From NCBI RefSeq assembly GCF_000685035.1, contig NZ_BAYB01000019.1, positions 62,001 to 126,000 on the forward strand: DNA of 64,000 bases, read 5' to 3'. The position numbers were made by a program, and so were the translations under genes. Shown here in pieces: positions 8,471-16,893 of the stretch. Numbering within the stretch: the first letter of the stretch is position 1; every line of letters begins with the position of its first letter. Below the pieces are notes generated by a model that searched no databases, had not been told where the DNA came from, and saw only the letters and a program-made list of their open reading frames with translations. This DNA is from Paraburkholderia ferrariae NBRC 106233 (GTDB taxonomy: Bacteria; Pseudomonadota; Gammaproteobacteria; Burkholderiales; Burkholderiaceae).

Positions 8471-9688
8471 ATGAGCTGGACGCGGGAACAGAGAAACGTC
8501 ACGATCGCCGCCTATCTGGGTTGGACGCTCGACGCGTTCGATTTCTTTCTGACGGTTTTCGTCCTGAAAGACATTGCCCACGAATTCAATACCAGGATTC
8601 CCGAAGTCGCCTTCGCCATTACGCTCACGCTGGCCATGCGCCCGCTCGGCGCGCTGATCTTCGGCCGCCTCGCCGACAAGTTCGGCCGCCGGCCCACGCT
8701 GATGATCAACATCGCGTGCTACTCGCTGTTCGAACTGCTCACGGGCTTCTCGCCCAACCTCATGACGTTCCTCGTGCTGCGCTCGCTCTTCGGCATCGCG
8801 ATGGGCGGCGAATGGGGCGTGGGCTCCGCCCTCACGATGGAAACCATTCCGCCCAAGGCGCGCGGCGCGGTGTCGGGCCTGCTGCAGGCCGGCTACCCGA
8901 GCGGCTTCCTGCTTGCCTCCATCGTGTTCGGCGTGCTCTACGAACATGTGGGCTGGCGCGGCATGTTCTTCGTCGGCGTGCTGCCGGCGCTGCTCGTACT
9001 CTACGTGCGTGCCAACGTGCCCGAATCGCCTGCGTTCAAGGAGATGAAACAGCGTGCGCGCCCGAGCCTGCTCGCCACGCTCAAGCATAATTTCGCACTG
9101 TCGATCTATGCGATCGTGCTGATGACGTGCTTCAACTTCTTCTCGCACGGCACCCAGGATCTGTACCCGACCTTCCTGCGCGAACAGCATCACTTCGATC
9201 CGCATACGGTCTCGCTCATCACCATCGTGCTGAATATCGGTGCGATCGTGGGCGGGCTCTTCTTCGGCTCGATGTCGGAAAAGATCGGCCGCCGCAAGGC
9301 CATCTGCATCGCCGCGCTGCTCGCGCTGCCGGTGCTGCCGCTGTGGGCGTTCTCGAGCGGGCCGCTGCTGCTCGCGCTCGGCGCGTTCCTCATGCAGATT
9401 TCCGTGCAGGGCGCGTGGGGTGTGATCCCCGTGCATCTGAACGAGATCTCGCCCGACGAAATCCGCGCAACCTTCCCGGGCCTCGTCTATCAACTCGGCA
9501 ATCTGTTCGCTTCGGTCAACGCCACGCTGCAATCGTCGTTCGCCGTCACGCACGACAACAACTACGCGCTGGCGATGGCCGTCGTCGCCGGCACCGTGGC
9601 CGTGCTGATCGCCATCCTGATCCTCTTCAGCCGCGAGCGCCGCGGCATCGACATGACGCAGTCGGCCAAACAGGTGTCGAGCGCCTGA
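8471..9688 (+). CDS. MFS proton symporter, sialate/lactate (SHS-like) family
   Basis: A 405-residue inner-membrane carrier with about 12 hydrophobic segments. The family mark is the N-terminal GWTLDAFDFF, with the Asp-rich first helix typical of SHS/metabolite:H+ carriers. The loop signature after helix 2 is GRLADKFGRRP, and its half-repeat is GSMSEKIGRRK. Relatives carry sialate, lactate or aromatic/dicarboxylic acids. The ATG at 8471 follows AGGAGAACAATCAC; an upstream frame from 8336 would overlap the promoter. It stands alone, with a good terminator behind it. With oxc-frc 5 kb away and no other organic-anion carrier in the window, oxalate or another short carboxylate is a possible but untested cargo. 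Confidence 0.85.
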   Translation: MSWTREQRNVTIAAYLGWTLDAFDFFLTVFVLKDIAHEFNTRIPEVAFAITLTLAMRPLGALIFGRLADKFGRRPTLMINIACYSLFELLTGFSPNLMTFLVLRSLFGIAMGGEWGVGSALTMETIPPKARGAVSGLLQAGYPSGFLLASIVFGVLYEHVGWRGMFFVGVLPALLVLYVRANVPESPAFKEMKQRARPSLLATLKHNFALSIYAIVLMTCFNFFSHGTQDLYPTFLREQHHFDPHTVSLITIVLNIGAIVGGLFFGSMSEKIGRRKAICIAALLALPVLPLWAFSSGPLLLALGAFLMQISVQGAWGVIPVHLNEISPDEIRATFPGLVYQLGNLFASVNATLQSSFAVTHDNNYALAMAVVAGTVAVLIAILILFSRERRGIDMTQSAKQVSSA

Positions 9689-9732
9689 TCGCATACGGCG
9701 GCATCGCCATGCCGCCCTGCAGCACCACACGA

Positions 9733-9764
9733 AACCGCGCCGGGTCCTGCCCGGCGCGGTTTTT
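9733..9764 (+). terminator. rho-independent terminator of the MFS gene
   Basis: A 12-bp GC-rich stem (AACCGCGCCGGG / CCCGGCGCGGTT) with a 5-nt loop is followed by TTTTC and TTTT, 45 bp after the MFS stop codon. Confidence 0.9.
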
Positions 9765-9871
9765 CTTTTGCGCGGTCCACACCGATTGCCCTTGCCCGTT
9801 TACCGGCAAGCTTCCTTGCCGCGCCGCGCCGTGGCACGATTCAAGCTATAACGAAAGCCCGGAGGGACCTC

Positions 9872-11650
9872 ATGACCGACACGCCCCGTTCGCCCGCGAA
9901 CGCCGACGCCGCTGCACTCACGCCCGCCCGCGAAGCCACGGCGCCGGACACCGACGGCGTCTGGTACGCGTCTTATCCTGCCGACGTGCCGCGCGAGGTG
10001 GACACTCGCCAGTTCACCTCGCTCGCCCAGTTCTTCGATCAATGCACGGCCCGCTTCGCCGAACGCGTGGCCTACGTGAGCGCAGGCTCGCCCATGACCT
10101 ACGCCGCGCTCGCGCGCAAGGCCACGGCGTTCGCCTCGTGGCTGCAGGAGGTCGGCGTGAAGCCGGGCGAGCGCGTGGCGATCATGCTGCCCAATACGCT
10201 GCAGTACCCGGTGGCGCTCTTCGGCGCGCTCAAGGCGGGGGCCGTCGTGGTCAACGTGAACCCGCTCTACACGGTGCGCGAACTCGCGCATCAGTTGAAG
10301 GACAGCGGCGCCGAAACGATCGTCGTGTTCGAGAACTTCGCAAAAACGCTGGAAGATGCGTTGCCCGGCACGCGCGTGAAGCAGATCGTGGTGACGGGGC
10401 TCGGCGATCTGCTGGGCGAAGGCCTCAATCTCAAGGGCCGCTTCATCAACTTCATGCTGCGGCACGTGAAAAAGCTCGTGCCCGCTTACCGTCTCCCGCA
10501 AGCCGTGCCGATGCTGAAGGCGCTCGAAGCCGGCGCGCGGCGGCCGTTCGCGCCCGTGAACCTCAAGCTCGACGACCTCGCCTTCCTGCAATACACGGGC
10601 GGCACCACGGGCGTCGCCAAGGGCGCGATGCTCACGCACGGCAACATGGTGGCGAACCTGCTGCAGGCCAAGGCATGGACCGCCGGCCAGCTCGACGCCG
10701 ACCAGGAAACGGTCCTCACCCCGCTGCCGCTCTATCACATCTATTCGCTCACCGTGAACGCGATGATCTTCATGGCGCTCGGCGGGCGCAATATCCTCAT
10801 TGCGAATCCGCGCGACGTGAAGCGCGTGATGAAGACGATCCGCCACGAACGCTTTAGCTGCATGTCGGCCGTCAACACGCTCTACAACGCGTTTCTCGAG
10901 AACGAGACGTTCCGCCAGCGCGACTTCTCGGGCCTCAAGCTCGCGATGGCGGGCGGCATGGCCACGCAGAAGGCCGTGGCCGAGCGCTTCAAGGCGGTCA
11001 CGGGAAAACCCATCGTCGAAGGCTACGGCCTCACGGAATGCTCGCCCATCGTGACGATGAATCCCGTCGATCTCGGCCATCTTCAGGACTTCGAAGGACT
11101 GGTCGGCCTGCCTGCGCCCTCCACGCTCGTGCGCTTTCGCAAGGACGACGGCACGTGGGCCAACGTTGGCGAAGCGGGCGAGCTCTGCGTGAAAGGACCG
11201 CAAGTCATGCGCGGCTACTGGATGCGGCCCGACGAAACCGCGAAGGTGCTCGACGCAGACGGCTGGCTCGCGACAGGCGACATCGGCATGATGGATCCGC
11301 AGGGCTACATTCGGCTCATCGACCGCAAGAAGGACATGATCCTCGTCTCCGGTTTCAACGTGTACCCGAACGAGATCGAGGACGTGCTCGCCGCCCATCC
11401 GGGCGTACGCGAAGTGGCGGCGATCGGCGTGCCCGATCCGGTGCAGGGCGAGCGCGTCAAGGTCTTCGTGGTGAAGCGCGATCCCGCGCTCACCGAAGAA
11501 GCGCTGATCCAGTTCTGCCGCCAGCAGTTGACGGGCTACAAGGTGCCGCGCCTCGTCGAGTTCCGCGACACGCTCCCGCAATCGAATATCGGCAAGATCC
11601 TGCGCCGCGAACTGCGCGACGAAGAGATCGGGAAGCAGGCGGCGGGCTAA
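9872..11650 (+). CDS. long-chain fatty acid-CoA ligase, FadD-like
   Basis: ANL-superfamily acyl-CoA synthetase, 592 residues. ATP-binding motif YTGGTTGVAKGAMLTHGN begins at ~241. The acyl-binding/AMP motif is GYGLTECSP. It also has ATGDIGMMD, the hinge RKKDMILVSGFNVYPNE and the C-terminal Lys in QSNIGKILRRE. The FadD-type linker spacing and the N-terminal segment WYASYPADVPREVD are as in proteobacterial FadD, which charges long-chain fatty acids for beta-oxidation at the inner face of the membrane. GGAGGG lies ahead of the ATG at 9872. It is more FadD-like than the ligase at 5284, so the two are not recent duplicates. It is transcribed alone. Whether it is the main FadD cannot be told. Confidence 0.85.
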   Translation: MTDTPRSPANADAAALTPAREATAPDTDGVWYASYPADVPREVDTRQFTSLAQFFDQCTARFAERVAYVSAGSPMTYAALARKATAFASWLQEVGVKPGERVAIMLPNTLQYPVALFGALKAGAVVVNVNPLYTVRELAHQLKDSGAETIVVFENFAKTLEDALPGTRVKQIVVTGLGDLLGEGLNLKGRFINFMLRHVKKLVPAYRLPQAVPMLKALEAGARRPFAPVNLKLDDLAFLQYTGGTTGVAKGAMLTHGNMVANLLQAKAWTAGQLDADQETVLTPLPLYHIYSLTVNAMIFMALGGRNILIANPRDVKRVMKTIRHERFSCMSAVNTLYNAFLENETFRQRDFSGLKLAMAGGMATQKAVAERFKAVTGKPIVEGYGLTECSPIVTMNPVDLGHLQDFEGLVGLPAPSTLVRFRKDDGTWANVGEAGELCVKGPQVMRGYWMRPDETAKVLDADGWLATGDIGMMDPQGYIRLIDRKKDMILVSGFNVYPNEIEDVLAAHPGVREVAAIGVPDPVQGERVKVFVVKRDPALTEEALIQFCRQQLTGYKVPRLVEFRDTLPQSNIGKILRRELRDEEIGKQAAG

Positions 11651-12201
11651 CGTTCGCTGCCGCCACGGCTCGCGCAGACCGGGGACGAGACCCGGCATGG
11701 GCGCGGCATCGGCACGGAATCGGCACGGCACAGCGCCTGCCATGCCGACACTTCTGCGCACGACAGGCAGCGACTCATTCCCGCGATGTGACCCAGCGCA
11801 CGGAAATAATGGGGTACGCAACGCGACAATCGATCCCGACCCGAGGCTCGTGCCCGAGCCTCGGCTGTCAATTGCGTTGATGGACGAGAATCGGGCGCAC
11901 GCTCGCCGCCGCTTTGCACTACTCTGTGAAATCAGGCGCGTGAAATGCAGCGCATTGTCACAGTGCGGGCCCGCGCGTCGTGTATCTTAGGGTGGCGCAC
12001 CGCGCACGCCGCACAGGGTTCACCGGTCCAGGATCGCCACGATGAACAACCGCTTGCAATCTGCCAACGCCGCGCCGAGCCGGTATAGTGCTGCTGTAGC
12101 GTGTGTTCACGCACGCGCGCCTCGCCGACACAGGGTAGAATCCCGTCGAGCAAACGTTTCCAATTGAATGCGGCATTGAGCCGCCAGGTCAAATTTCGTC
12201 C
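11651..12201. other. 551-bp intergenic region with a 10-bp hairpin
   Basis: No gene is supported. It contains a perfect hairpin, CCGAGGCTCG (11841-11850), loop TGCC, CGAGCCTCGG (11855-11864), without a T-run. The hairpin may end the fadD-like transcript or belong to an unannotated RNA. TATAGT (12085 region) and TAGAAT (12135 region) could be -10 elements for the hfq-like gene, but no -35 at a normal distance is seen. Confidence 0.4.
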
Positions 12202-12687
12202 ATGCCTTCCGCAGAATCGCATCCGCAAAACGACTTCATGAACGCCGCGCGCAAGGAACGCAAGCGCGTCGAAATCTATCTGGTCAATGGCATTCGCCTG
12301 ACCGGATGCATCGAGTCGTTCGATCAGTATCTGGTGATGCTGCGCACGCCCGTAGGCTTGCAGGGCATCTACAAGCGGGCCATCTCTACGATCCAGCTCG
12401 ACACCGGCACGCGTCCGGGTCCGCGCCCGGCGCGCCCCGCGCACGGCGGCGAGCACACGAGCCGCGGGCCGCACGGCAGCCACGGCGGCCATGGCCCCCG
12501 CGAGCCGAGAGAACCACGCGAGCCCCGCGAACCGAGGGAGCCGCGCGAGTCGTGGTCGGCGCCCTCGCCGACGGGCGAGCGCCCTTCGTCGCAGGACGGC
12601 CCGGTGGTCGTCACGCGCCGCCGCCGGCTCTACGGCTCCATCAATAACGGCGGCAACAACGGCGGCGAAGGTTCGGGCAACAGCTAA
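12202..12687 (+). CDS. hfq2: Hfq-family RNA chaperone with long disordered tail (Hfq2-like)
   Basis: 161 residues: an Sm fold at ~9-66, then a ~95-residue low-complexity tail. The Sm1 part is VEIYLVNGIRLTGCIESFDQ and Sm2 is IYKRAISTIQ. Compared with E. coli Hfq, Gln8 is kept, Asp9 is Asn, and the rim residues are RKER. Phe42 is Tyr, and the proximal-site pair Lys56-His57 is Lys-Arg. Burkholderia species are known to carry a second, longer Hfq besides the 79-residue form, and this fits it. The tail is Gly/His/Arg/Pro-rich, with six PRE repeats and a basic TRRRRLYGS segment that could bind RNA. No clear ribosome site precedes 12202. A start at 12238 is rejected because it would remove Gln8 and the first helix. 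Confidence 0.88.
   Translation: MPSAESHPQNDFMNAARKERKRVEIYLVNGIRLTGCIESFDQYLVMLRTPVGLQGIYKRAISTIQLDTGTRPGPRPARPAHGGEHTSRGPHGSHGGHGPREPREPREPREPREPRESWSAPSPTGERPSSQDGPVVVTRRRRLYGSINNGGNNGGEGSGNS
12496..12549 (+). repeat. six tandem Pro-Arg-Glu codon triplets in hfq2
   Basis: Six successive 9-nt units each encode PRE. The units use different Pro, Arg and Glu codons (CCC/CCG/CCA; CGC/AGA/AGG; GAG/GAA). The mixed codons argue for selection on the protein repeat instead of recent slippage. Confidence 0.85.
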
Positions 12688-12745
12688 CCGCTGATTCCCG
12701 CCCCCGGGTCGGTCCGCGCATCGACCCACGTTTTCCCCCGCATCC

Positions 12746-12782
12746 CGTCGGATGCCGGCCCCTTCCCGGCCGGCATCCGACG
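12746..12782. repeat. 15-bp perfect hairpin after hfq2
   Basis: CGTCGGATGCCGGCC (12746-12760) pairs perfectly with 12768-12782 around a 7-nt loop, 58 bp past the hfq2 stop. A TTTT lies before the stem, not after it, so it is a strong RNA structure and probable transcript end but not a canonical intrinsic terminator. Confidence 0.65.
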
Positions 12783-12891
12783 CGCCCTGCACCCGGCGAA
12801 GCGGGCCGCGGCGCGCCGCGACCCGGATACGTTCATGGATTAGCCCGTTGCGATATGCTGACACGCATGATCCCCGCCACGGAGCCCAGAC

Positions 12892-13071
12892 ATGAGCGCA
12901 TCGAAGCCCAAAGCCCCCACGCCCCCGCAGCAAGACCCGCTCGACGAAGCGCTCGAGGAAACCTTCCCGGCCAGCGACCCCATCGCCATCGAACCTGAGC
13001 CCGATCCCGAGTCCGGCAAGCACAAGCACGGCGACGACGGCAAGAAAAAGCATCACGGCGGCAAGCACTGA
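12892..13071 (+). CDS. 59-residue protein with His/Lys-rich tail
   Basis: Small soluble protein. The N-terminal half holds LDEALEETFPASDPIAI, a segment recognisable in many short proteobacterial proteins of unknown function. The C-terminal 17 residues (KHKHGDDGKKKHHGGKH) are five His, seven Lys, two Asp and three Gly. Such a tail could bind Ni, Zn or Cu, or a polyanion; that is inference. GGAG lies seven bases before the ATG at 12892, and codon use matches the neighbours, so translation is likely. No signal peptide is visible. It stands between hfq2 and ltrA without a shared operon structure. Confidence 0.75.
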   Translation: MSASKPKAPTPPQQDPLDEALEETFPASDPIAIEPEPDPESGKHKHGDDGKKKHHGGKH

Positions 13072-13234
13072 TTGCTGGAGGCGCGCCGTCGAAAGCGACC
13101 GGCAGACGGCGCCGCCTGCCCGGAACGTACGGCCACCGTGCGCCGCGCGTTACACGCCCCGTTCCGGGCACCAACCCGGTGCGGGCCTCGCGCCCGCGCC
13201 CCGTCCACCCTCCTGACTGCTGACATCGGCCCGC

Positions 13235-14428
13235 ATGAGCGCGAACCTCAACGCCCACTTCCTGCGCGAGCGCGACGGCACGCACGCCGCCGTGACTTAC
13301 GTCGAACTGTTCTTCGACCTCATCTACGCCTTCGCCGTCACGCAGCTCTCTCACCGGCTCGTACACGATCTCTCGCTGGCCGGCGCCATCCAGACGCTAA
13401 TTCTGTGGTTCGCGGTCTGGCTCGGCTGGCAGTACACCTGCTGGGTCACGAACTGGTTCGATCCCGAGCGCATCCCCGTGAGGCTGCTGCTGTTCGCGGT
13501 CATGCTGGTCGGCATGGTGATGGCGGCGAGCCTGCCGCTCGCGTTCGACACACGCGGCCTCATGTTCGCCGTGTGCTATGTGGTGCTGCAGCTCGGGCGC
13601 AGTCTCGTGGTGCTCGCCTTCCTCGGTTCGCGCCATGCGCTTACCGCGAATTTTCGCCGCATCGCCGGCTGGCTCGCCATTTCGGGGGGTCTCTGGATCG
13701 CCGGCGGCTTCGCCAGCGGCAGCACGCGGCTCGCCTGGTGGAGCGCCGCCGTGCTGTGCGAGTATCTTTCGCCGATGTTCGGCTTCCCGCTGCCCGGGCT
13801 GGGCCGCTCGACGGGCGCCGACTGGCGCAGCGCCGAAGGCGGCCATATCGCCGAGCGCTGCCAGGCGTTCGTCATCCTCGCGCTGGGCGAATCGGTGGTG
13901 ATGACGGGCAGCACCTTCTCGGATCTCGGTGCGTGGAGCCTGCCCACGGCCATTGCGTTCGCGGTGTGCTTTGCGGGCAGCATCGCCATGTGGTGGGTCT
14001 ATTTCGACACGAGCAGCCGCGCGGGCAGCCGGGCGATCGAGGAATCGGCGGAACCGGGGTTGATGGCCGCGGCATTCCATTACATCCATGTCGTGCTGAT
14101 TGCCGGCATGATCGCGGCCGCCGCCGGCGACGACCTCGTCATCCTGCATCCCGCCACGCGGGTAGGCGCCACCGAGGCGTGGCTGCTGGTTGGCGGCCCG
14201 GCACTCTACGTGGTCGGCAACGGGCTCTACAAGCGCGTGGTCTACGGCTGGTTTCCGCTCTCGCACTGGATCGGGCTTGCGCTCTTCGCGCTGACGGTGC
14301 CCCTGGCCCTGCACACCGACCTCCTCATGACCGGCACGCTGACCACGGGCGTGATGATCGCGGTGGCGGTCTGGGAGAGCGTGTCGCGGCGCAGCGCCAG
14401 ACAGGCCGAGCCGTTGAGCGTGCCCTGA
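13235..14428 (+). CDS. ltrA: LtrA-like (low temperature requirement A) membrane protein
   Basis: 397 residues, largely hydrophobic, with about 10-11 transmembrane segments. The family mark near the N-terminus, YVELFFDLIYAFAVTQLSH, is clear, as are the conserved ERCQAFVILALGESVV and the late YIHVVLIAGM helix. The family was named from a Listeria gene needed for growth at low temperature; its biochemical role is unknown. No clear ribosome site precedes the ATG at 13235, but the start falls directly before the conserved first helix. It appears monocistronic and converges with the DUF2968 gene. Family call firm, function unknown. Confidence 0.88.
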   Translation: MSANLNAHFLRERDGTHAAVTYVELFFDLIYAFAVTQLSHRLVHDLSLAGAIQTLILWFAVWLGWQYTCWVTNWFDPERIPVRLLLFAVMLVGMVMAASLPLAFDTRGLMFAVCYVVLQLGRSLVVLAFLGSRHALTANFRRIAGWLAISGGLWIAGGFASGSTRLAWWSAAVLCEYLSPMFGFPLPGLGRSTGADWRSAEGGHIAERCQAFVILALGESVVMTGSTFSDLGAWSLPTAIAFAVCFAGSIAMWWVYFDTSSRAGSRAIEESAEPGLMAAAFHYIHVVLIAGMIAAAAGDDLVILHPATRVGATEAWLLVGGPALYVVGNGLYKRVVYGWFPLSHWIGLALFALTVPLALHTDLLMTGTLTTGVMIAVAVWESVSRRSARQAEPLSVP

Positions 14429-14481
14429 AAGCAAGAGAAGGGGGGCATTCCGGTCGCGGCCGGCTGGAACACCCGGCCACC

Positions 14482-14515
14482 AAAACAACAACGGCGCCCC
14501 ATCGAGGAGCGCCGT
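14482..14515 (-). terminator. probable terminator of the DUF2968 / tad-end transcript
   Basis: On the minus strand ACGGCGC and GCGCCGT (14515-14509 and 14497-14491) form a 7-bp stem followed by TTGTTGTTTTG. It lies between the two convergent stops, and the T-rich side belongs to the minus strand. Confidence 0.5.
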
Positions 14516-14670
14516 AGCGGATACGACCCAGGTACGAACCCGGGAAAACACAGGAGAAGAGGCGGGGTAGAAGAAACCAGGGCGGCGTGCCGGAGGCACC
14601 CACCCTATCCTTTGGCCCTGCCCTGCAACCTCAAGCCGCTGCATGCCGCGGCGGATCAAGGCCGAGGCGG

Positions 14671-14706
14671 CTTATCGCACTTATTGCGCTTATCGCGCTT
14701 ATTGCG
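14671..14706. repeat. four tandem 9-bp repeats at the DUF2968 stop codon
   Basis: Units CTTATCGCA, CTTATTGCG, CTTATCGCG and CTTATTGCG follow without gaps. Read on the minus strand in the frame of the DUF2968 gene, each unit contributes a TAA, so the gene is followed by three further in-frame stops at 9-nt spacing. Confidence 0.8.
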
Positions 14707-15442
14707 CCGGCAAGCCGCCTTCCACCTGGTGCTGCAGTTCGCGCACCTGACGCTGCAGTTCGCGCAGTTGGTCCTGAGCCGCCGTCTTCTGGGCCTGCAG
14801 CGCATTCGCCTGGTCGCGCGTCTGCTTCTGCTGGTCGGCCACGAGCGCCTGCTGCTGGCGTGCCACGGCAAGGTCCGCCTGCAGGCGGTTCGCGTGATCC
14901 TGGGTCAAGGCGATGATGCGGTCGGTAAAGGCCTTCTGGGCCTCCAGCCGGATCCGGCGGATCTCGACCTCGGACAGCTGCTGGGTCTTCAGCGCGAAGT
15001 CCCGGTAGATGGCCTCGGCGCGCGTCTCGTCAGTGGTCTTGATGACGCGCCAGAACGTCTTGTTCTGGAACAGCGCGACGTAATAGGTCATCTCCTTGCC
15101 GTAGAACAGCAGACTCGCGCCGTACGTGCCGTTGTAGGTCGTGCGCAGCTCGTTGAGATCCGAACCGCGGATCATCTGCTGCAACTCGGCCACATTGCCC
15201 GCCGCGTTCTGCTGCGCCTCATCAGGCGTTAGCGCAATCGTTTGGCTGGCCGCCCCGGCTTGAGCCGGCTGCGCTGCGGCAGTGGCCGGCAACGCCTCGG
15301 ATGCAGCCGTCGCCGCCTGCACCGCCGGCTGGGCGGCCGTGCCGGCGTCCTGCGGCAACGCCTGGGCGCAACCTGACTCGATACCCCCGAACAGCACCAT
15401 GACTGCCAGTGCCGCTTGTCGAACTCTCCACTTGTAGTCCAT
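14699..15442 (-). CDS. DUF2968 family exported coiled-coil protein
   Basis: 247 residues. A hydrophobic signal (ALAVMVLFGG) is followed by an AQA-type signal peptidase I site near residue 28; a Cys at GCAQA lacks the Leu expected of a lipobox. Next come an Ala/Gln-rich linker, a central domain (NELRTTYNGTYGASLLFYGKEMTYYVALFQ split by variable loops), and from ~130 a long heptad-rich coiled coil (for example QQQALVADQQKQTRDQANAL). The family is known mostly from Burkholderia and relatives and has no assigned role. The gene lies 50 bp behind the sigma-54 activator at the end of the tad unit, on the same strand, so it may serve the pilus or be under the same control. Periplasmic location is inferred. 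Confidence 0.78.
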   Translation of the reverse strand: MDYKWRVRQAALAVMVLFGGIESGCAQALPQDAGTAAQPAVQAATAASEALPATAAAQPAQAGAASQTIALTPDEAQQNAAGNVAELQQMIRGSDLNELRTTYNGTYGASLLFYGKEMTYYVALFQNKTFWRVIKTTDETRAEAIYRDFALKTQQLSEVEIRRIRLEAQKAFTDRIIALTQDHANRLQADLAVARQQQALVADQQKQTRDQANALQAQKTAAQDQLRELQRQVRELQHQVEGGLPAQ

Positions 15443-15492
15443 GTAGTTCCTGCTTTGAACAGTTTTCTAGTTTTGGCAAAACCGGCTAATTA

Positions 15493-16884
15493 TTACTCAC
15501 TTTCCCGGGTTTCGGGTTCCTCGTCGAAAATTTGGTACTTGCGTATCTTCTCCCACAACACCTTGCGGCTGATGCCTAGAAATTGCGCCGTATCCTTGCG
15601 CCGCCAGCCGTTCTGGTCCAGCGCCGCCAGCAGGCGGCTGCGCTCGGCCATGTCCCACTTGCTGCGATCGACCACGGGCTGCGCCGCCGACTCGGCGGGC
15701 GCCGGCTGGGCGCCGCCCGAACCCGCAAGGAGCCGGCGCAGGCGCGGCGCGTCCCAGCTGCCGGTCTGGCGCACGGTCACGCCGATCCGCTCGGCCAGGT
15801 TGCGCAGCTCGCGCACGTTCCCCGGAAAGCGCATGGCCGCCACCGAATCGGCCAGCCAGTATGGCAGATCGGGGAGCCCCGCCAGCCGCTCCTCGCCCAC
15901 CACCAGCGAAACGAACGCCTTGAAGAGCGCGATCTTGTCCACCGGGCCGCGGTCTTCGAGCGACGGCACCGTCAGCTCGATCACGGCGAGCCGGTAGTAG
16001 AGGTCGGCGCGGAACGTGCCCTCCTTCACGAGGTTCGGCAGGTTCCGGTTGGTGGCCGCGACGAGCCGGAACTCGACCTTCACCGGCGTGGCCGAGCCGA
16101 TGCGCGTGACGGTGCCGTCTTCCAGCACGCGCAGCAGCTTGACCTGCTGGTAGAGCGGCAGGTCGCCGATTTCGTCGAGAAAGAGCGTGCCGCCGTCGGC
16201 CTGCTCGAAGTAGCCCTTGTGGGCGACCGCCGCACCCGTGAACGAGCCCTTGGCGTGGCCGAAAAAGAGCGACTCGAAGAGGCCGTCGGGAATCGCGCCG
16301 CAGTTCACGGCGACGAACGGCCCCTCGCCGCAGCGGCTGTGCTTGCGGTGCAGCAGCTCGGCCACGCGCTCCTTGCCAGTGCCGGTTTCGCCGTGCACGA
16401 GCACGCTCGTGTCGCAGTCGGCGAAGGTTTCGATCTCCTTGAGCAGCGCGTGCATCGATTCCGATTCGGCGACGAGCACGTCGGCCCCCGCCGCCTGCGC
16501 CGAATGCGCACGGAGCTGGATCACGAGCTTCGAGACGAGGCCGCGCAGTTCGGCGCAGGTGAAGTCGAGCGGCAGGACGTGCGAGTACTCCGAGGGGTAC
16601 ATGGCCGGGTCGTTGTCGCGCGGCGCGGCGCCCACCCAGATCACGGGCATGCCGTGCGTGGCCTGCCAGTCGCGCAGCACGAGCGCGCCCGTGTCGATCA
16701 CGCTCACGCTGACCACGGCGATGGAGGCGCGCGCGGCGAGGCGCTGCGACGAGAGAGTGACGTCGTCGGCACGGATCACGTCGACGTCGAGACTCGCCAT
16801 GCAGCGTGCAACACGCTCGACGATGTCGGCTTTGCCTTCCCAGACGTAGAGGTCGAGTTCCTCAATGGGGGTGGTGGTTCGCAT
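15493..16884 (-). CDS. sigma-54-dependent activator linked to the tad locus
   Basis: 463-residue enhancer-binding protein. Residues ~1-130 look like a receiver fold without the phosphorylation residues: no acidic pair near the start, no Asp at the end of strand 3 (SIAVVSVSVID), no Lys in strand 5 (HVLPLDF). The AAA+ domain (~140-370) has Walker A GETGTGKE at ~164, the sigma-54 contact loop as GSFTGA at ~211, and Walker B GGTLFLDE at ~230. The C-terminus is a Fis-type helix-turn-helix (RRKDTAQFLGISRKVLWEKI). Such proteins open complexes of RNA polymerase with sigma-54. It starts 9 bp after tadG, so it is the tail of the tad operon. The only clear sigma-54 promoter here lies at 29017-29032. Confidence 0.92.
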   Translation of the reverse strand: MRTTTPIEELDLYVWEGKADIVERVARCMASLDVDVIRADDVTLSSQRLAARASIAVVSVSVIDTGALVLRDWQATHGMPVIWVGAAPRDNDPAMYPSEYSHVLPLDFTCAELRGLVSKLVIQLRAHSAQAAGADVLVAESESMHALLKEIETFADCDTSVLVHGETGTGKERVAELLHRKHSRCGEGPFVAVNCGAIPDGLFESLFFGHAKGSFTGAAVAHKGYFEQADGGTLFLDEIGDLPLYQQVKLLRVLEDGTVTRIGSATPVKVEFRLVAATNRNLPNLVKEGTFRADLYYRLAVIELTVPSLEDRGPVDKIALFKAFVSLVVGEERLAGLPDLPYWLADSVAAMRFPGNVRELRNLAERIGVTVRQTGSWDAPRLRRLLAGSGGAQPAPAESAAQPVVDRSKWDMAERSRLLAALDQNGWRRKDTAQFLGISRKVLWEKIRKYQIFDEEPETRESE

Positions 16885-16893
16885 CGTGGGGCT

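Noticed and set aside
9832..9846. TGGCAC with GG-N10-GC spacing, like a sigma-54 promoter, before the FadD-like gene
   Set aside because: The -12 element reads AAGC instead of TTGC, and the start would lie almost at the ribosome site. No enhancer-like array is near.
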